DNA from: Herbaspirillum sp. WKF16
Lineage (GTDB): Bacteria > Pseudomonadota > Gammaproteobacteria > Burkholderiales > Burkholderiaceae_D
Assembly: GCF_028993615.1 (NCBI RefSeq)
Contig: NZ_CP118632.1
Coordinates: 3,162,001-3,226,000, forward strand
Direction: 5' to 3'
Length of the DNA: 64,000 nt
Each line of letters opens with the position of its first letter. Position 1 is the stretch's first letter. Shown one piece after another: positions 45,699-55,687 of this stretch. The notes below the pieces were generated by a model. That model did not search any database and was not told the origin of the DNA. It saw only the letters and a list, made by a program, of their open reading frames with translations. The position numbers were made by a program, and so were the translations under genes.

Positions 45699-46496
45699 AT
45701 GATCATCCCACCCATGCTCAACACGGCGATCAAGGCTGCTCGCCGCGCCGCCACCATCATCAACCGCGCGTCCTTCGACGTGTCGCTGCTGAAGGTGTCC
45801 AAGAAGTCGCACAACGATTTCGTGACCGAAGTCGACAAGGCCGCCGAAGACGCCATCATCGACGTCCTCAAGAACGCCTATCCCGACCACGCCATCCTGG
45901 CCGAGGAGTCGGGCGCGTCCGACAACCTGCACGATGAAAACGAAAACGTCTGGATCATCGATCCGCTGGACGGCACCACCAACTTCATCCACGGCTTCCC
46001 GCAATACTGCGTCTCGATCGCGCTGCAGCAGCGCGGCATCATCACGCAGGCCGTGGTCTACGACCCTACCCGCAACGACCTGTTCACCGCCTCCAAGGGC
46101 GCCGGCGCCTACCTCAACGAAAAGCGCATCCGCGTGGGCAAGCGCGACAAGATCGCCGACGCCCTGATCGGCACCGGTTTCCCCTTCCGTGACCTGGACG
46201 GCCTGAACGAATACGTCAAGATGTTCAAGGTCATGACCGAGCACAGCGCCGGCCTGCGCCGTCCGGGCGCCGCCGCGCTGGACCTGGCCTATGTGGCCGC
46301 CGGCCGCCTGGACGGCTTCTTCGAGAAGGGCCTCAAGCCCTGGGACATCGCCGCGGGTTCGCTGCTGGTGACCGAGGCCGGCGGCATCGTCGGCACCTTC
46401 AAGGGCGATTCGGACTACCTCTACAAGGGCGACGTCATCGCCGGCAGCCCGAAGATCTTCTCGCAGCAGATCAACCTGCTGTCGGAATTCGCCTGA
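45699..46496 (+). CDS. suhB: Inositol-1-monophosphatase / SuhB
   Basis: A 265-residue Mg-dependent phosphatase. Start ATG 45699 ([17 protein letters not shown]); an ATG at 45714 is also possible. Metal-binding motifs are present: [21 protein letters not shown] (Asp-x-x-Asp) and [17 protein letters not shown]. SuhB also acts in rRNA transcription antitermination and membrane-stress phenotypes. It is divergent from trmJ with a 285-base gap that shows no other gene. Confidence 0.95.
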   Translation: MIIPPMLNTAIKAARRAATIINRASFDVSLLKVSKKSHNDFVTEVDKAAEDAIIDVLKNAYPDHAILAEESGASDNLHDENENVWIIDPLDGTTNFIHGFPQYCVSIALQQRGIITQAVVYDPTRNDLFTASKGAGAYLNEKRIRVGKRDKIADALIGTGFPFRDLDGLNEYVKMFKVMTEHSAGLRRPGAAALDLAYVAAGRLDGFFEKGLKPWDIAAGSLLVTEAGGIVGTFKGDSDYLYKGDVIAGSPKIFSQQINLLSEFA

Positions 46497-46587
46497 TCGC
46501 TGAATTTGCCTGAATTGCTCTCCCGGGCATTCGCCGGCCGGCCTCATGCTGTAAAGTGAGGCCACCGGCGATGACCGAGGAGACAAT

Positions 46588-47133
46588 ATGTCCAGCCAGC
46601 CAGTGGCGCCCCCCGGCGCCAGCCCGAACTCCCCGCACTCCCCCGGCGCGTCCTGCGTCCTGCCGCCCGGCTACCACAGCGTCACCCCTTACCTGATCGT
46701 CAACGGCACCGCCGCCGCCATGGATTTCTATCGCCGCGCCCTGGGCGCCAGCGAGATCATGCGCCTGGACGGTCCGCACGGAAAGGTCTGGCATGCCGAG
46801 ATCCAGATCGGCAACGCGCGCGTCATGCTGGCCGATGAATATCCCGAGCTCGGCTTCGTCAGCCCGCAGACCCTGGGCGGCGCCGGCGTCAGCCTGCTGG
46901 TCTACGTGGCCGATGTCGACGCCGTGTTCGCCCAGGCCATCGAGGCCGGCGCGGTCCAGCTGCGCCCGGTACAGAACCAGTTCTACGGCGACCGTTCCGG
47001 CACGCTGCGCGACCCCTACGGCCACGTCTGGTCGATCGCCACCCACATCGAGGACTTGAGCACCGAGGAGATCTGCGCGCGCTCGCGCGAGCTGCTGGCC
47101 CGGCGCTGCAAGAAATCCGCAGACAACACCTGA
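46588..47133 (+). CDS. VOC family protein (glyoxalase/bleomycin-resistance fold, PhnB-like)
   Basis: A 181-residue vicinal-oxygen-chelate protein. It has the usual paired beta-alpha-beta-beta-beta units: VTPYLIVNGTAAAMDFYRRALGA and ASVSLLVYVADVDAVFAQAIEAGAV-type half. The residues FYGDRSGTLRDPYGHVWSIATHIED near residue 130 mark the PhnB-like branch (in pieces FYGDRSG, DPYGHVWSI). Substrate unknown. It is followed 9 bases on by an alpha/beta hydrolase gene. Confidence 0.85.
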   Translation: MSSQPVAPPGASPNSPHSPGASCVLPPGYHSVTPYLIVNGTAAAMDFYRRALGASEIMRLDGPHGKVWHAEIQIGNARVMLADEYPELGFVSPQTLGGAGVSLLVYVADVDAVFAQAIEAGAVQLRPVQNQFYGDRSGTLRDPYGHVWSIATHIEDLSTEEICARSRELLARRCKKSADNT

Positions 47134-47142
47134 AGGACAGCG

Positions 47143-47898
47143 ATGCCATTTGCGAACAGCGACGGAAGGCAAATCCACTACCAGGTCGAAGGCGAAGGCC
47201 CGCCGCTGCTGCTGCACCACGGTTTCACCAGCAGCCTGGAAGCCTGGCGCTTCTTCGGTTTCACGGCCGCCCTGCGCGAACGCTACCGGGTCATCATGTT
47301 CGACGCGCTCGGCCATGGCCAGAGCGACAAGCCGCACGACAGCGCCGCCTACAGCCAGCAGCAGCGCTGCCGCGACGCGCTGGCGGTGCTCGATGCGCTG
47401 GACGTGGAACGCGCCCATTTCTTCGGCTACTCGCTGGGCGGCTGGGTCGGCTACGGCCTGGTGCGCCACGCGCCGCAACGCCTGGCCAGCCTGGTCCTGG
47501 GCGCGGCCCATCCCTATGAAGACCGTAGCTGGGACGGCTTCGCCGGCATCGACGGCCGCGATCCCGAACGCTTCATCGCCACCTTCGAAACCCTCCTGGA
47601 TGAGCGCATCCCGCCGCAGGTGCAGATGCAGATCCGCGCCAACGACCTGGCGGCGCTGGCCGCCGCCGCGCAACAGCCGCGCCCCTCGCAGGAAGACCTG
47701 CTGGCGCGCATGGATGACTTGCCCTGCCTGCTGTTCTGCGGCGACGCCGACGCCCGCCATGACGCAGTCCGGCGCACCGCCGCCCTGCTGCCGCGCGGCG
47801 AATTCGTCAGCCTGCCCGGCGTGACCCACTTCGGCGGCCTGATGCAAAGCGCCCTGGTGCTGCCGCCGGTGATGGATTTCCTGGCGCGCCGGCGCTGA
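47143..47898 (+). CDS. Alpha/beta hydrolase
   Basis: A 251-residue enzyme of the haloperoxidase/epoxide hydrolase-like group. It opens with DGRQIHYQVEGEGPPLLLHHGFTSS, continues to the nucleophile elbow FFGYSLGGWVG (Ser near residue 97), and closes with an acid in CGDADARHDA and His in GVTHFGGL. It is co-transcribed with the VOC protein. Substrate unknown. Confidence 0.86.
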   Translation: MPFANSDGRQIHYQVEGEGPPLLLHHGFTSSLEAWRFFGFTAALRERYRVIMFDALGHGQSDKPHDSAAYSQQQRCRDALAVLDALDVERAHFFGYSLGGWVGYGLVRHAPQRLASLVLGAAHPYEDRSWDGFAGIDGRDPERFIATFETLLDERIPPQVQMQIRANDLAALAAAAQQPRPSQEDLLARMDDLPCLLFCGDADARHDAVRRTAALLPRGEFVSLPGVTHFGGLMQSALVLPPVMDFLARRR

Positions 47899-47928
47899 CC
47901 GAACGCGAAATGTCCCGCCTGTGCAACG

Positions 47929-47969
47929 GATCCCGCCCTGCCGCGCGCAGGCGCGGGATCTTTGCTTTT
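47929..47969 (+). terminator. Terminator-like hairpin after the VOC-hydrolase pair
   Basis: GATCCCGC / GCGGGATC, a perfect 8-base stem with a 16-base loop that can pair further (CCTGCCGCGCGCAGG), followed by TTTGCTTTT. It lies 31 bases past the hydrolase stop. Confidence 0.65.
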
Positions 47970-47986
47970 CAACCAACAAGTTCTCG

Positions 47987-48009
47987 TATAATGTTAAGAA
48001 TAATTCTCA
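47987..48009 (+). promoter_or_regulatory. Fur-regulated promoter of the FecI/FecR/TonB cassette
   Basis: A perfect -10 TATAAT (47987-47992) is followed by TAAGAATAATTCTCA (47995-48009), which matches the Fur inverted repeat TGAGAATnATTCTCA at 14 of 15 bases. A weak -35 (TTGCTT) lies 19 bases upstream of the -10. Position over the start site fits iron-dependent repression. Confidence 0.85.
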
Positions 48010-48071
48010 TTAATATCTGAGAGCAGGTGCGCCCGCCGCGCGCTTGCCCACCCAGGGATGGAAAGCGCGAC

Positions 48072-48611
48072 ATGAGCAGCCACACGACACCAGCGGAAGC
48101 CGCCCTCGGCAGCGACGGCGGCGCGGTACAGCATCTGTACCTGGCGCATCACGGTTGGCTCAAGTCCCTGTTGCGCAGCAAGCTCGGCGACATCCACCAG
48201 GCCGCCGACCTGGCGCACGACACCTTCCTGGCCATCCTCAAGTCCTCCGGTCGCGGCGCGCAAGCCGATGCGCTGCGCGAACCGCGCGCCTACCTGCGCA
48301 CCGTGGCCAACGGCGTGCTGGTCGACTTCTTCCGCCGGCGCGCGCTGGAGAGCGCCTATCTCGAGGCCCTCGCGACCATGCCGGAAGCGCTGGCACCTTC
48401 GCCGGAAGAACGCGCGCTGGTGCTGGAGGCGCTGCATCGCATCGACGCGCTGCTCGACGCCCTCCCGGCCAAGGCAAGATCCGTGTTCCTGCAATCCCAG
48501 CTGGAAGGCATGACCTACCAACAGATCGCCGAGCGCATGGAGATCTCGCTGCGCACCGTCAAGCGCCACATGCAGCAAGCCTTCGCCGCCTGCCTGGAGG
48601 CCATGCTGTGA
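48072..48611 (+). CDS. FecI-type ECF sigma factor
   Basis: A 179-residue iron-starvation sigma factor (start ATG 48072, GGAAAG upstream). Region 2 has DLAHDTFLAILKSS and EPRAYLRTVANGVLVDFFRRRALE; region 4 has LPAKARSVFLQSQLEGMTYQQIAERMEISLRTVKRHMQQAF (in pieces). It stands behind a Fur box, and its stop overlaps the fecR-like start. It should transcribe the downstream receptor gene when the receptor signals. Confidence 0.93.
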   Translation: MSSHTTPAEAALGSDGGAVQHLYLAHHGWLKSLLRSKLGDIHQAADLAHDTFLAILKSSGRGAQADALREPRAYLRTVANGVLVDFFRRRALESAYLEALATMPEALAPSPEERALVLEALHRIDALLDALPAKARSVFLQSQLEGMTYQQIAERMEISLRTVKRHMQQAFAACLEAML

Positions 48612-49591
48612 GCGCGGCCGCCGTCGCGCAGCCGCGCCGCGTGATCGAGGAAGCCGCGCGCTGGCTGGTCAAGGTGCACGAAGGCGCGATGAGCGAACAG
48701 GATCGGCTGGCCTTGCAGGCATGGCGCGCGCAGGATCGCGAACACGAGCGCGCCTGGCAGGCTGCCGACTCGCTGGCCCGCGCCATGGGTTCGGTGCCGC
48801 CGCAACTGGGCATGGCCGTGCTCGAAGGCGCGCGCCGCCGCCAGCGCCGCGCGATGGTAAAGACCCTGGCAGTGCTGCTGGCCGCGGCGCCCGGCGGCTG
48901 GCTGGCCTGGCGCCACGGCGGCGCCGACTGGGCGGCCGCGCAGCGCGCCGACTACCGCACCGCCACCGGCGAACGCCGCGCCATCGTGCTGGAAGACGGC
49001 AGCCGCGTGGTGCTCAATACTGGCAGCGCACTCGACATCGTCTATACCGCGCAGCGCCGCACGCTGATCCTGCGCGAAGGCGAGATCATGGTCCAGACCG
49101 GCAAGGATGCGGCCGGCCGCGACTTCTTCGTGCAGACCCGCCACGGCGCCATCCGCGCGCTGGGCACCCGCTTCCTGGTGCGGCGTGAAGCCGGCGGCGA
49201 AAGCAGCTCGGTGGCCGTGCTGGAACACGCGGTCGAAGTGCGCGCCTTGCTGGCGCAAGCCGCCGCACCGGCGGTGCGCGTGGAGGCCGGACAGGGGCTG
49301 CGCTTCACCGCGGAAGCGGTCGCCGCGCCGCAATCCTTGCCGCGCGGCGCCGGCGCCTGGGTCGACGGCATGCTGGTGGCCGACAAGATGCGGCTGGACG
49401 ATTTCCTCGCCGAGCTGACCCGCTATCGCAGCGGCGTCATCCACTGCCTGCCCGAAGTGGCCGCGCTGAAGGTATCGGGCGTGTTCCGCATCGACGATAC
49501 CGGCCAGGCCCTGGCCGCGCTGCAGGAGACGCTCCCCGTCGCCGTCAGGATGCGCACCCGCTATTGGGTCACCGTGGCGGCGGCCTCCTGA
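48608..49591 (+). CDS. FecR-type anti-sigma/sigma-regulator
   Basis: A 327-residue membrane protein, start GTG 48608 overlapping the sigma factor stop. An N-terminal DUF4880-type helix region (about 10-60, EEAARWLVKVHEGAMSEQDRLALQAW), one transmembrane helix (about 83-100), then a periplasmic FecR domain (DYRTATGERRAIVLEDGSRVVLNTGSALDI) and a C-terminal DUF4974-like part that contacts the receptor. It relays the receptor state to the sigma factor. Confidence 0.92.
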   Translation: MSAAAVAQPRRVIEEAARWLVKVHEGAMSEQDRLALQAWRAQDREHERAWQAADSLARAMGSVPPQLGMAVLEGARRRQRRAMVKTLAVLLAAAPGGWLAWRHGGADWAAAQRADYRTATGERRAIVLEDGSRVVLNTGSALDIVYTAQRRTLILREGEIMVQTGKDAAGRDFFVQTRHGAIRALGTRFLVRREAGGESSSVAVLEHAVEVRALLAQAAAPAVRVEAGQGLRFTAEAVAAPQSLPRGAGAWVDGMLVADKMRLDDFLAELTRYRSGVIHCLPEVAALKVSGVFRIDDTGQALAALQETLPVAVRMRTRYWVTVAAAS

Positions 49592-49720
49592 TTCCCCCTG
49601 TGCCGGTCGCTTTTCAAGATTTCTTTCGCCACTTCCGCCAATCGTTGGCACCTTTTTCGGTTTCGTTCGACAAGCCATGGAAGACATTTCCATCCACTTG
49701 ACTTGCACCGAGGAACCGCA

Positions 49721-52108
49721 ATGCCCACCACCCATTCCGTCCCCGCCGTCGCCGGCATGAACCTGCGCCTGCGCCCGCTGGCCGCCGCGGCCTGCCTGCT
49801 GATCGCCGCCGCCACCGTCGCGCTGCCCTCACCGGCGCGCGCCCAACAGGCGCAGGCCGCGCGCGGCTATGCGATCGCCGCCGGCCCGCTGGACCAGGCC
49901 CTGTACAGTTTCGCGCGCAGCGCCGGCATCACGCTGAGCTTCGATCCGGAATTGGTGGCCGGCATGAACAGCCCCGGACTCTCGGGCAACTACGCGGTCG
50001 GCGAGGGCCTGTCGCGCCTGCTCGACGGCAGCGGCCTGGAAGGCGTGGTCGGCGCCAGCGGCGGCTATCGCCTGCGCAAGGTCGCCGCCGACGAGCAAGG
50101 CGCGCTGCCCACCGTGAACGTGGACGGCGAGCGCAGCGCGGTGACCGAGGGCACCCACAGCTACGCCGCCCGGGCCGTCACCGTCGCCGGCAAGACGCCC
50201 ACCGCATGGAAGGACGTTCCCAACTCGGTGACCGTCATCACCCGCCAGCAAATGGACGACCAGAACATGACCGGCGTCGAAGACGCGCTGCGCCAGGCCG
50301 TGGGCGTCACCGCCATCCCCTATGGCGACGGCACCGCTTATTTCCAGTCGCGCGGCTACGCCTCCGAGGTGCAGTACGACGGCCTGCCGGCCAACAGCAG
50401 CCTGCAATACCTGCGGCAATACAACCTGGCGATGTATGAACGGGTGGAAGTGCTGCGCGGCCCCTCGGGCTTGCTGCAGGGCTCGGGCGAACCGGCCGGC
50501 ACCGTGAACCTGGTGCGCAAGCGCCCGCTGGCCGGGCCGGCCATCTCCGGCAGCGTCTCCGGCGGCAGCTGGTCGAACTACAAGGGCGACATCGACATCT
50601 CGCGCCCGCTCAACGAGGAAGGCACGGTGCGCGGGCGCATCGTGGCCGCCGGCCAGGACGGCGCCGTCTACAAGGACCGCGGCCACAATCGCCAGGAGCT
50701 GGCCTATGGCGTGCTGGAGGTGGACCTGTCGCCGCGCACGGTCTGGACCATCTCGGCCGCGTCGCAGAACGACTTCTCGCGCGGCACCGACTACGGTCCC
50801 GGCATCTATACCAACGGCGCCTTCGTCAACCCGCCGCGCTCGGCCTTCTTCGGCGTCGACTGGGGCACCAGCAACCAGACCTCCAACGAGTTCTACACCG
50901 ACCTGACGCATCGCTTCGGCGACGACTGGGTGGCCAAGGCGGCCTACATCTATCGCCGCACCAGCAGCGACTCGGCCTACGGCTACGTCAACGGCCTGGT
51001 GCAGCTCAACAATACCGCCTCCTATGTCCTGCAGGGCCAGGCCGGCAACACCGCCTGGCAAGACCTGGACGTGAACCTGTCGGGCAGCTTCAGCCTGCTG
51101 GGGCGCAAGCACCACCTGCTGGTGGGCGTCAACTATGCGCAGCGCGACGGCTATTCGGCCAGCGGCTCGCAGACCATCGCCAGCGTGAACATCTACAACC
51201 TCAGCATCCCGCGCCGGGACATCCCGCTCACCAGCGCCAGCAATACCTACAGCGAGCAGTACGGCGTCTACGCGCAGACCCGCCTGAAGCTGGCCGATCC
51301 GCTGACCCTGGTGCTGGGCGGCCGCGAGAGCTGGTACGCCAGCCGCAGCCAGGCTGTGCTGCCCGCGCCGGCCGACTGGAAGTCCACGCCGTCGGTGAAC
51401 AACAAGTTCACGCCTTATGCCGGCCTGGTCTATGAAGTCACGCCGGAGATTTCGCTGTACGGCAGCTACAGCGACATCTTCTCGCCCCAGACCCAGCTGG
51501 CGGTGGGCAACGCGCCGCTCTCGCCGCGCACCGGCGAGCAATATGAAGTCGGCGCCAAGGGCGTGTTCCTGGACGGCAAGCTCAATGCCTCGCTGGCCGC
51601 CTTCCGCATCCGCGACAACAACCGCGCCGTCAGCGATCCCAACAACCTGGGTTTCTATGTCACCCAGGGCAAGGTGCAAAGCCGCGGCTGGGAGGCCGAA
51701 GTCAACGGCAGCCCGGCGCGCGGCGTGGACCTGTACGCCGGCTACACGCGCCTGGACACCACCTACCTGAGCGACCCGACCAACCAGGGCAAGATCTTCT
51801 CCCCGGAAGAACCGCGCCATACGCTCAAGCTGTGGACCAAGTACCAGTTCCAGCAGCCCGAGCTGAGCAAGCTGCACGTGGGCTTCGGCGCGCGCGTGAT
51901 GAGCCAGACCAACCGCGGCATCGGCATGCAGGGCGGCTACAGCGTGTTCGACGCCCAGCTCGGCTACCGCATCGACGCGCACTGGCTGGCCACGCTGCAG
52001 GTCGACAACCTGTTCGACAAGACCTACTACGCGCGCATGCCTTCGCGTTTCTACAGCGTCTACGGCGAGCCGCGCAGCGTGCAGCTGACGCTGCGCGCCT
52101 CCTACTGA
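49721..52108 (+). CDS. TonB-dependent ferrisiderophore receptor with signalling (STN) domain
   Basis: A 795-residue outer-membrane receptor, start ATG 49721 after AGGA. Order: signal peptide (to about residue 40), STN signalling domain (GPLDQALYSFARSAGITLSFDPEL...), a TonB-box-like stretch, a plug domain (SVTVITRQQMDDQNMTGVEDALRQAVGVTA), and a 22-strand beta barrel ending in a C-terminal Tyr. The STN domain links transport to FecR/FecI. FpvA/FoxA/FhuE-type receptors are the closest in style. No siderophore synthesis gene is nearby, so it probably imports a foreign siderophore. Confidence 0.93.
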   Translation: MPTTHSVPAVAGMNLRLRPLAAAACLLIAAATVALPSPARAQQAQAARGYAIAAGPLDQALYSFARSAGITLSFDPELVAGMNSPGLSGNYAVGEGLSRLLDGSGLEGVVGASGGYRLRKVAADEQGALPTVNVDGERSAVTEGTHSYAARAVTVAGKTPTAWKDVPNSVTVITRQQMDDQNMTGVEDALRQAVGVTAIPYGDGTAYFQSRGYASEVQYDGLPANSSLQYLRQYNLAMYERVEVLRGPSGLLQGSGEPAGTVNLVRKRPLAGPAISGSVSGGSWSNYKGDIDISRPLNEEGTVRGRIVAAGQDGAVYKDRGHNRQELAYGVLEVDLSPRTVWTISAASQNDFSRGTDYGPGIYTNGAFVNPPRSAFFGVDWGTSNQTSNEFYTDLTHRFGDDWVAKAAYIYRRTSSDSAYGYVNGLVQLNNTASYVLQGQAGNTAWQDLDVNLSGSFSLLGRKHHLLVGVNYAQRDGYSASGSQTIASVNIYNLSIPRRDIPLTSASNTYSEQYGVYAQTRLKLADPLTLVLGGRESWYASRSQAVLPAPADWKSTPSVNNKFTPYAGLVYEVTPEISLYGSYSDIFSPQTQLAVGNAPLSPRTGEQYEVGAKGVFLDGKLNASLAAFRIRDNNRAVSDPNNLGFYVTQGKVQSRGWEAEVNGSPARGVDLYAGYTRLDTTYLSDPTNQGKIFSPEEPRHTLKLWTKYQFQQPELSKLHVGFGARVMSQTNRGIGMQGGYSVFDAQLGYRIDAHWLATLQVDNLFDKTYYARMPSRFYSVYGEPRSVQLTLRASY

Positions 52109-52115
52109 GGCCGGC

Positions 52116-53234
52116 GTGAGGGGATTCACCCCGGCGCGCCGCCTGCGCCTGTGGTCGGCCGCGCACACCTGGTCCAGCCTGGCGTGCACGGCCTTCCTGC
52201 TGCTGTGCTGCCTGACCGGCTTGCCGCTGATCTTCGCAGACGAGATCGCCGCGCTGCAGGAAGACCTGCCGCCGGCCGTGGCCGTGCCCGATCCGGCGGC
52301 CGCCGACCCCGATCGCATGCTGGCGCAGGCGCGCCTGCTCTATCCGGGACAAGTGATCGATTTCGTGGTGCGCGATGACGATGCGCCGGTGGTCAACATC
52401 GGCCTGCGTCCCGGCGCCGATGCGTCGCCGTCGAGCACGCACCGGCTGCGTTTCGACGCGCGCGACGGCAAGCTGCTCAAACGGATCCCGGCCGCCGACT
52501 CCGGCCGGCTCGACGCCATGGCGCTGATCCGCCAATTGCACGCCACCTTGCTGGGCGGCTTCGCCGGCGGCCTGGCGCTGGCGGCGGTGGCACTGCTGTT
52601 CCTGGTCGCGCTGGCGTCCGGCGTGGCGCTGTACGCGCCGTTCGCGCGCAAGCAGGCCTTCGGCGCCATCCGCCGCAGCTCACCGCGGGTGCGCTGGCTC
52701 GACCTGCACAACCTGCTGGGAATGGCCACGCTGGTCTGGGCCTGCGTGGTCGGCGCCACCGGCCTGTTCAACGAACTGTCGCGCCCGCTGTTCGCGCTGT
52801 GGAGCCAGGAGAACCTCAAGAGCATGGCGGCCGCCCACGGCGCCTCCGCCGCAACGGCGCAGCGCTACCCGCTGGCCGCGGCGATCGCCGCGGTGGAGTC
52901 GGCCCTGCCCGGTACGCGCGTGGGCACCATTCTCATGCCCGGCAGCCGGCTGGCGCCGCCCGGCCACTACCTGCTGTGGGCGGCCGGCGATACGCCGCTC
53001 ACGGCGCACCTGCTGCAACCGGTGCTGGTGGACGCCGGCGACGGCCACATCGCCGGCATTGCGCGCATGCCCTGGTATCTGCGCGCGCTGGAGCTGTCGC
53101 GGCCCTTGCACTTCGGCGACTATGGCGGACTGCCGCTCAAGCTGCTGTGGGCCGCGCTGGATCTGGCCGCCATTGCGGTGCTGGCCAGCGGCCTGCTGCT
53201 CTGGATCTCCAGGCGCCGGCGCCGCCACGGTTGA
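52116..53234 (+). CDS. PepSY-associated membrane protein (PiuB-like)
   Basis: A 372-residue protein with four transmembrane segments (about residues 17-40, 145-170, 200-225, 345-368) and a large periplasmic part. The start is GTG 52116, with GAGG before it, 7 bases after the receptor stop. Layout ([54 protein letters not shown]) fits the PepSY_TM family often encoded by ferrisiderophore-receptor genes and thought to reduce or free iron. Conserved His residues in HTW and HNLLG could bind haem or metal. Confidence 0.87.
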   Translation: MRGFTPARRLRLWSAAHTWSSLACTAFLLLCCLTGLPLIFADEIAALQEDLPPAVAVPDPAAADPDRMLAQARLLYPGQVIDFVVRDDDAPVVNIGLRPGADASPSSTHRLRFDARDGKLLKRIPAADSGRLDAMALIRQLHATLLGGFAGGLALAAVALLFLVALASGVALYAPFARKQAFGAIRRSSPRVRWLDLHNLLGMATLVWACVVGATGLFNELSRPLFALWSQENLKSMAAAHGASAATAQRYPLAAAIAAVESALPGTRVGTILMPGSRLAPPGHYLLWAAGDTPLTAHLLQPVLVDAGDGHIAGIARMPWYLRALELSRPLHFGDYGGLPLKLLWAALDLAAIAVLASGLLLWISRRRRRHG

Positions 53235-53239
53235 GCCCC

Positions 53240-53254
53240 GGAAAATAATTCTCA
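53240..53254. promoter_or_regulatory. Fur-box-like sequence upstream of rhlE
   Basis: GGAAAATAATTCTCA matches TGAGAATnATTCTCA at 13 of 15 positions. It lies 5 bases past the PepSY-gene stop and 140 bases before the helicase start. It could be a real site controlling the helicase gene, or chance. Confidence 0.35.
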
Positions 53255-53394
53255 ACCGGCGGCCGCTGCGGCTGTTATACTGCGGCCTGCGCGGCACATC
53301 ACCAGTCAAGTCCGCCGCTTCTCCAAGTTTCCACCCCGTCTGCCTGCGACTGGCGCCCTCTGCGGCGACAGGCCGAACCCTTTTTCAGAGTCTC

Positions 53395-54933
<1,539 letters not shown>

Positions 54934-54978
54934 GCCGGGCGCCGCACCTCACCTCGTCGAACAAGAAGAAAGGAAGAC

Positions 54979-55464
54979 ATGGGCATCGAGATCGTCAAGG
55001 CCAATCTCGGCAATGCGGCGCACGCCGCGGCGCTGTTCGCCACGCTCAATGCCTATGCTTCCGACGCCATGGGCGGCGGCAAGCCCTTGCCGGATTTCGT
55101 GCGCGAGAACCTCGCAACCGAACTGGCCAGGCGCCCCACCGCCCATGTCTTCCTGGCCTTCGACGGCGCCGTCCCGGCCGGACTGGCGACCTGCATCGAA
55201 GGTTTTTCCACCTTCGCCTGCAAGCCGCTGCTGAACATCCACGACCTGGCGGTGATGCCCGGATACCGCGGCCAGGGCATCGCCCGCCGCCTGCTGGCGC
55301 GCGTTGAAGAAGAAGCGCGCGCGCTGGGCTGCTGCAAGGTCACGCTGGAAGTCCTGGAAGGCAATGCGGTGGCGCGTTCGCTGTATCGCTCCTGCGGGTT
55401 CGACGGCTATGAGTTGAAGCCCGAGACCGGCAAGGCGATGTTCATGCAGAAGGTGTTTGCCTGA
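54979..55464 (+). CDS. GNAT-family N-acetyltransferase
   Basis: A 161-residue acetyltransferase. Motif A (LAVMPGYRGQGIARRLL, with the R/QxxGxG/A acetyl-CoA loop, near residue 92) and motif B (CKVTLEVLEGNAVARSLYRSCGFDGYELK) are clear. The substrate cannot be read. It is 45 bases after rhlE with an AGGAAG site, and a strong terminator follows. Confidence 0.88.
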   Translation: MGIEIVKANLGNAAHAAALFATLNAYASDAMGGGKPLPDFVRENLATELARRPTAHVFLAFDGAVPAGLATCIEGFSTFACKPLLNIHDLAVMPGYRGQGIARRLLARVEEEARALGCCKVTLEVLEGNAVARSLYRSCGFDGYELKPETGKAMFMQKVFA

Positions 55465-55487
55465 GTTGAGTTGCCGAGACGTTCAAG

Positions 55488-55520
55488 AAAAACGCCCGCA
55501 TCGATGATGCGGGCGTTTTT
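55488..55520. terminator. Strong hairpin terminator
   Basis: A 15-base perfect stem (AAAAACGCCCGCATC and its complement) with a GAT loop and T runs on both sides, 23 bases past the GNAT stop. It also faces the convergent osmoprotectant operon. Confidence 0.93.
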
Positions 55521-55548
55521 CGTTGGAGCATGGCATTCTCCGAACCTG

Positions 55549-55677
55549 CCCTTCGATACGACGCTGCGCGTCTACTCAGGGCGAACGGGATGGAAATGCT
55601 TGAAGGCGCCTGGACTTCATACTCCTTCGCCAGAAATACCGTTCGGACTGAGTAGCGCCGCAGGCGCGTATCGAAGG
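55549..55677. repeat. Inverted pair of a common beta-proteobacterial REP-like element
   Basis: Left arm 55549-55589 (CCCTTCGATACG...CTACTCAGGGCGAACGGG) and right arm 55638-55677 (ACCGTTCGGACTGAGTAG...CGTATCGAAGG) are inverted versions of one unit; the core TTCGATACG..CTACTCAG..CGAACGG is shared. Sequences of this type occur in many Burkholderiales and Xanthomonas genomes between genes. No RAYT transposase is nearby. Confidence 0.85.
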
Positions 55678-55687
55678 TACGCCCTGC

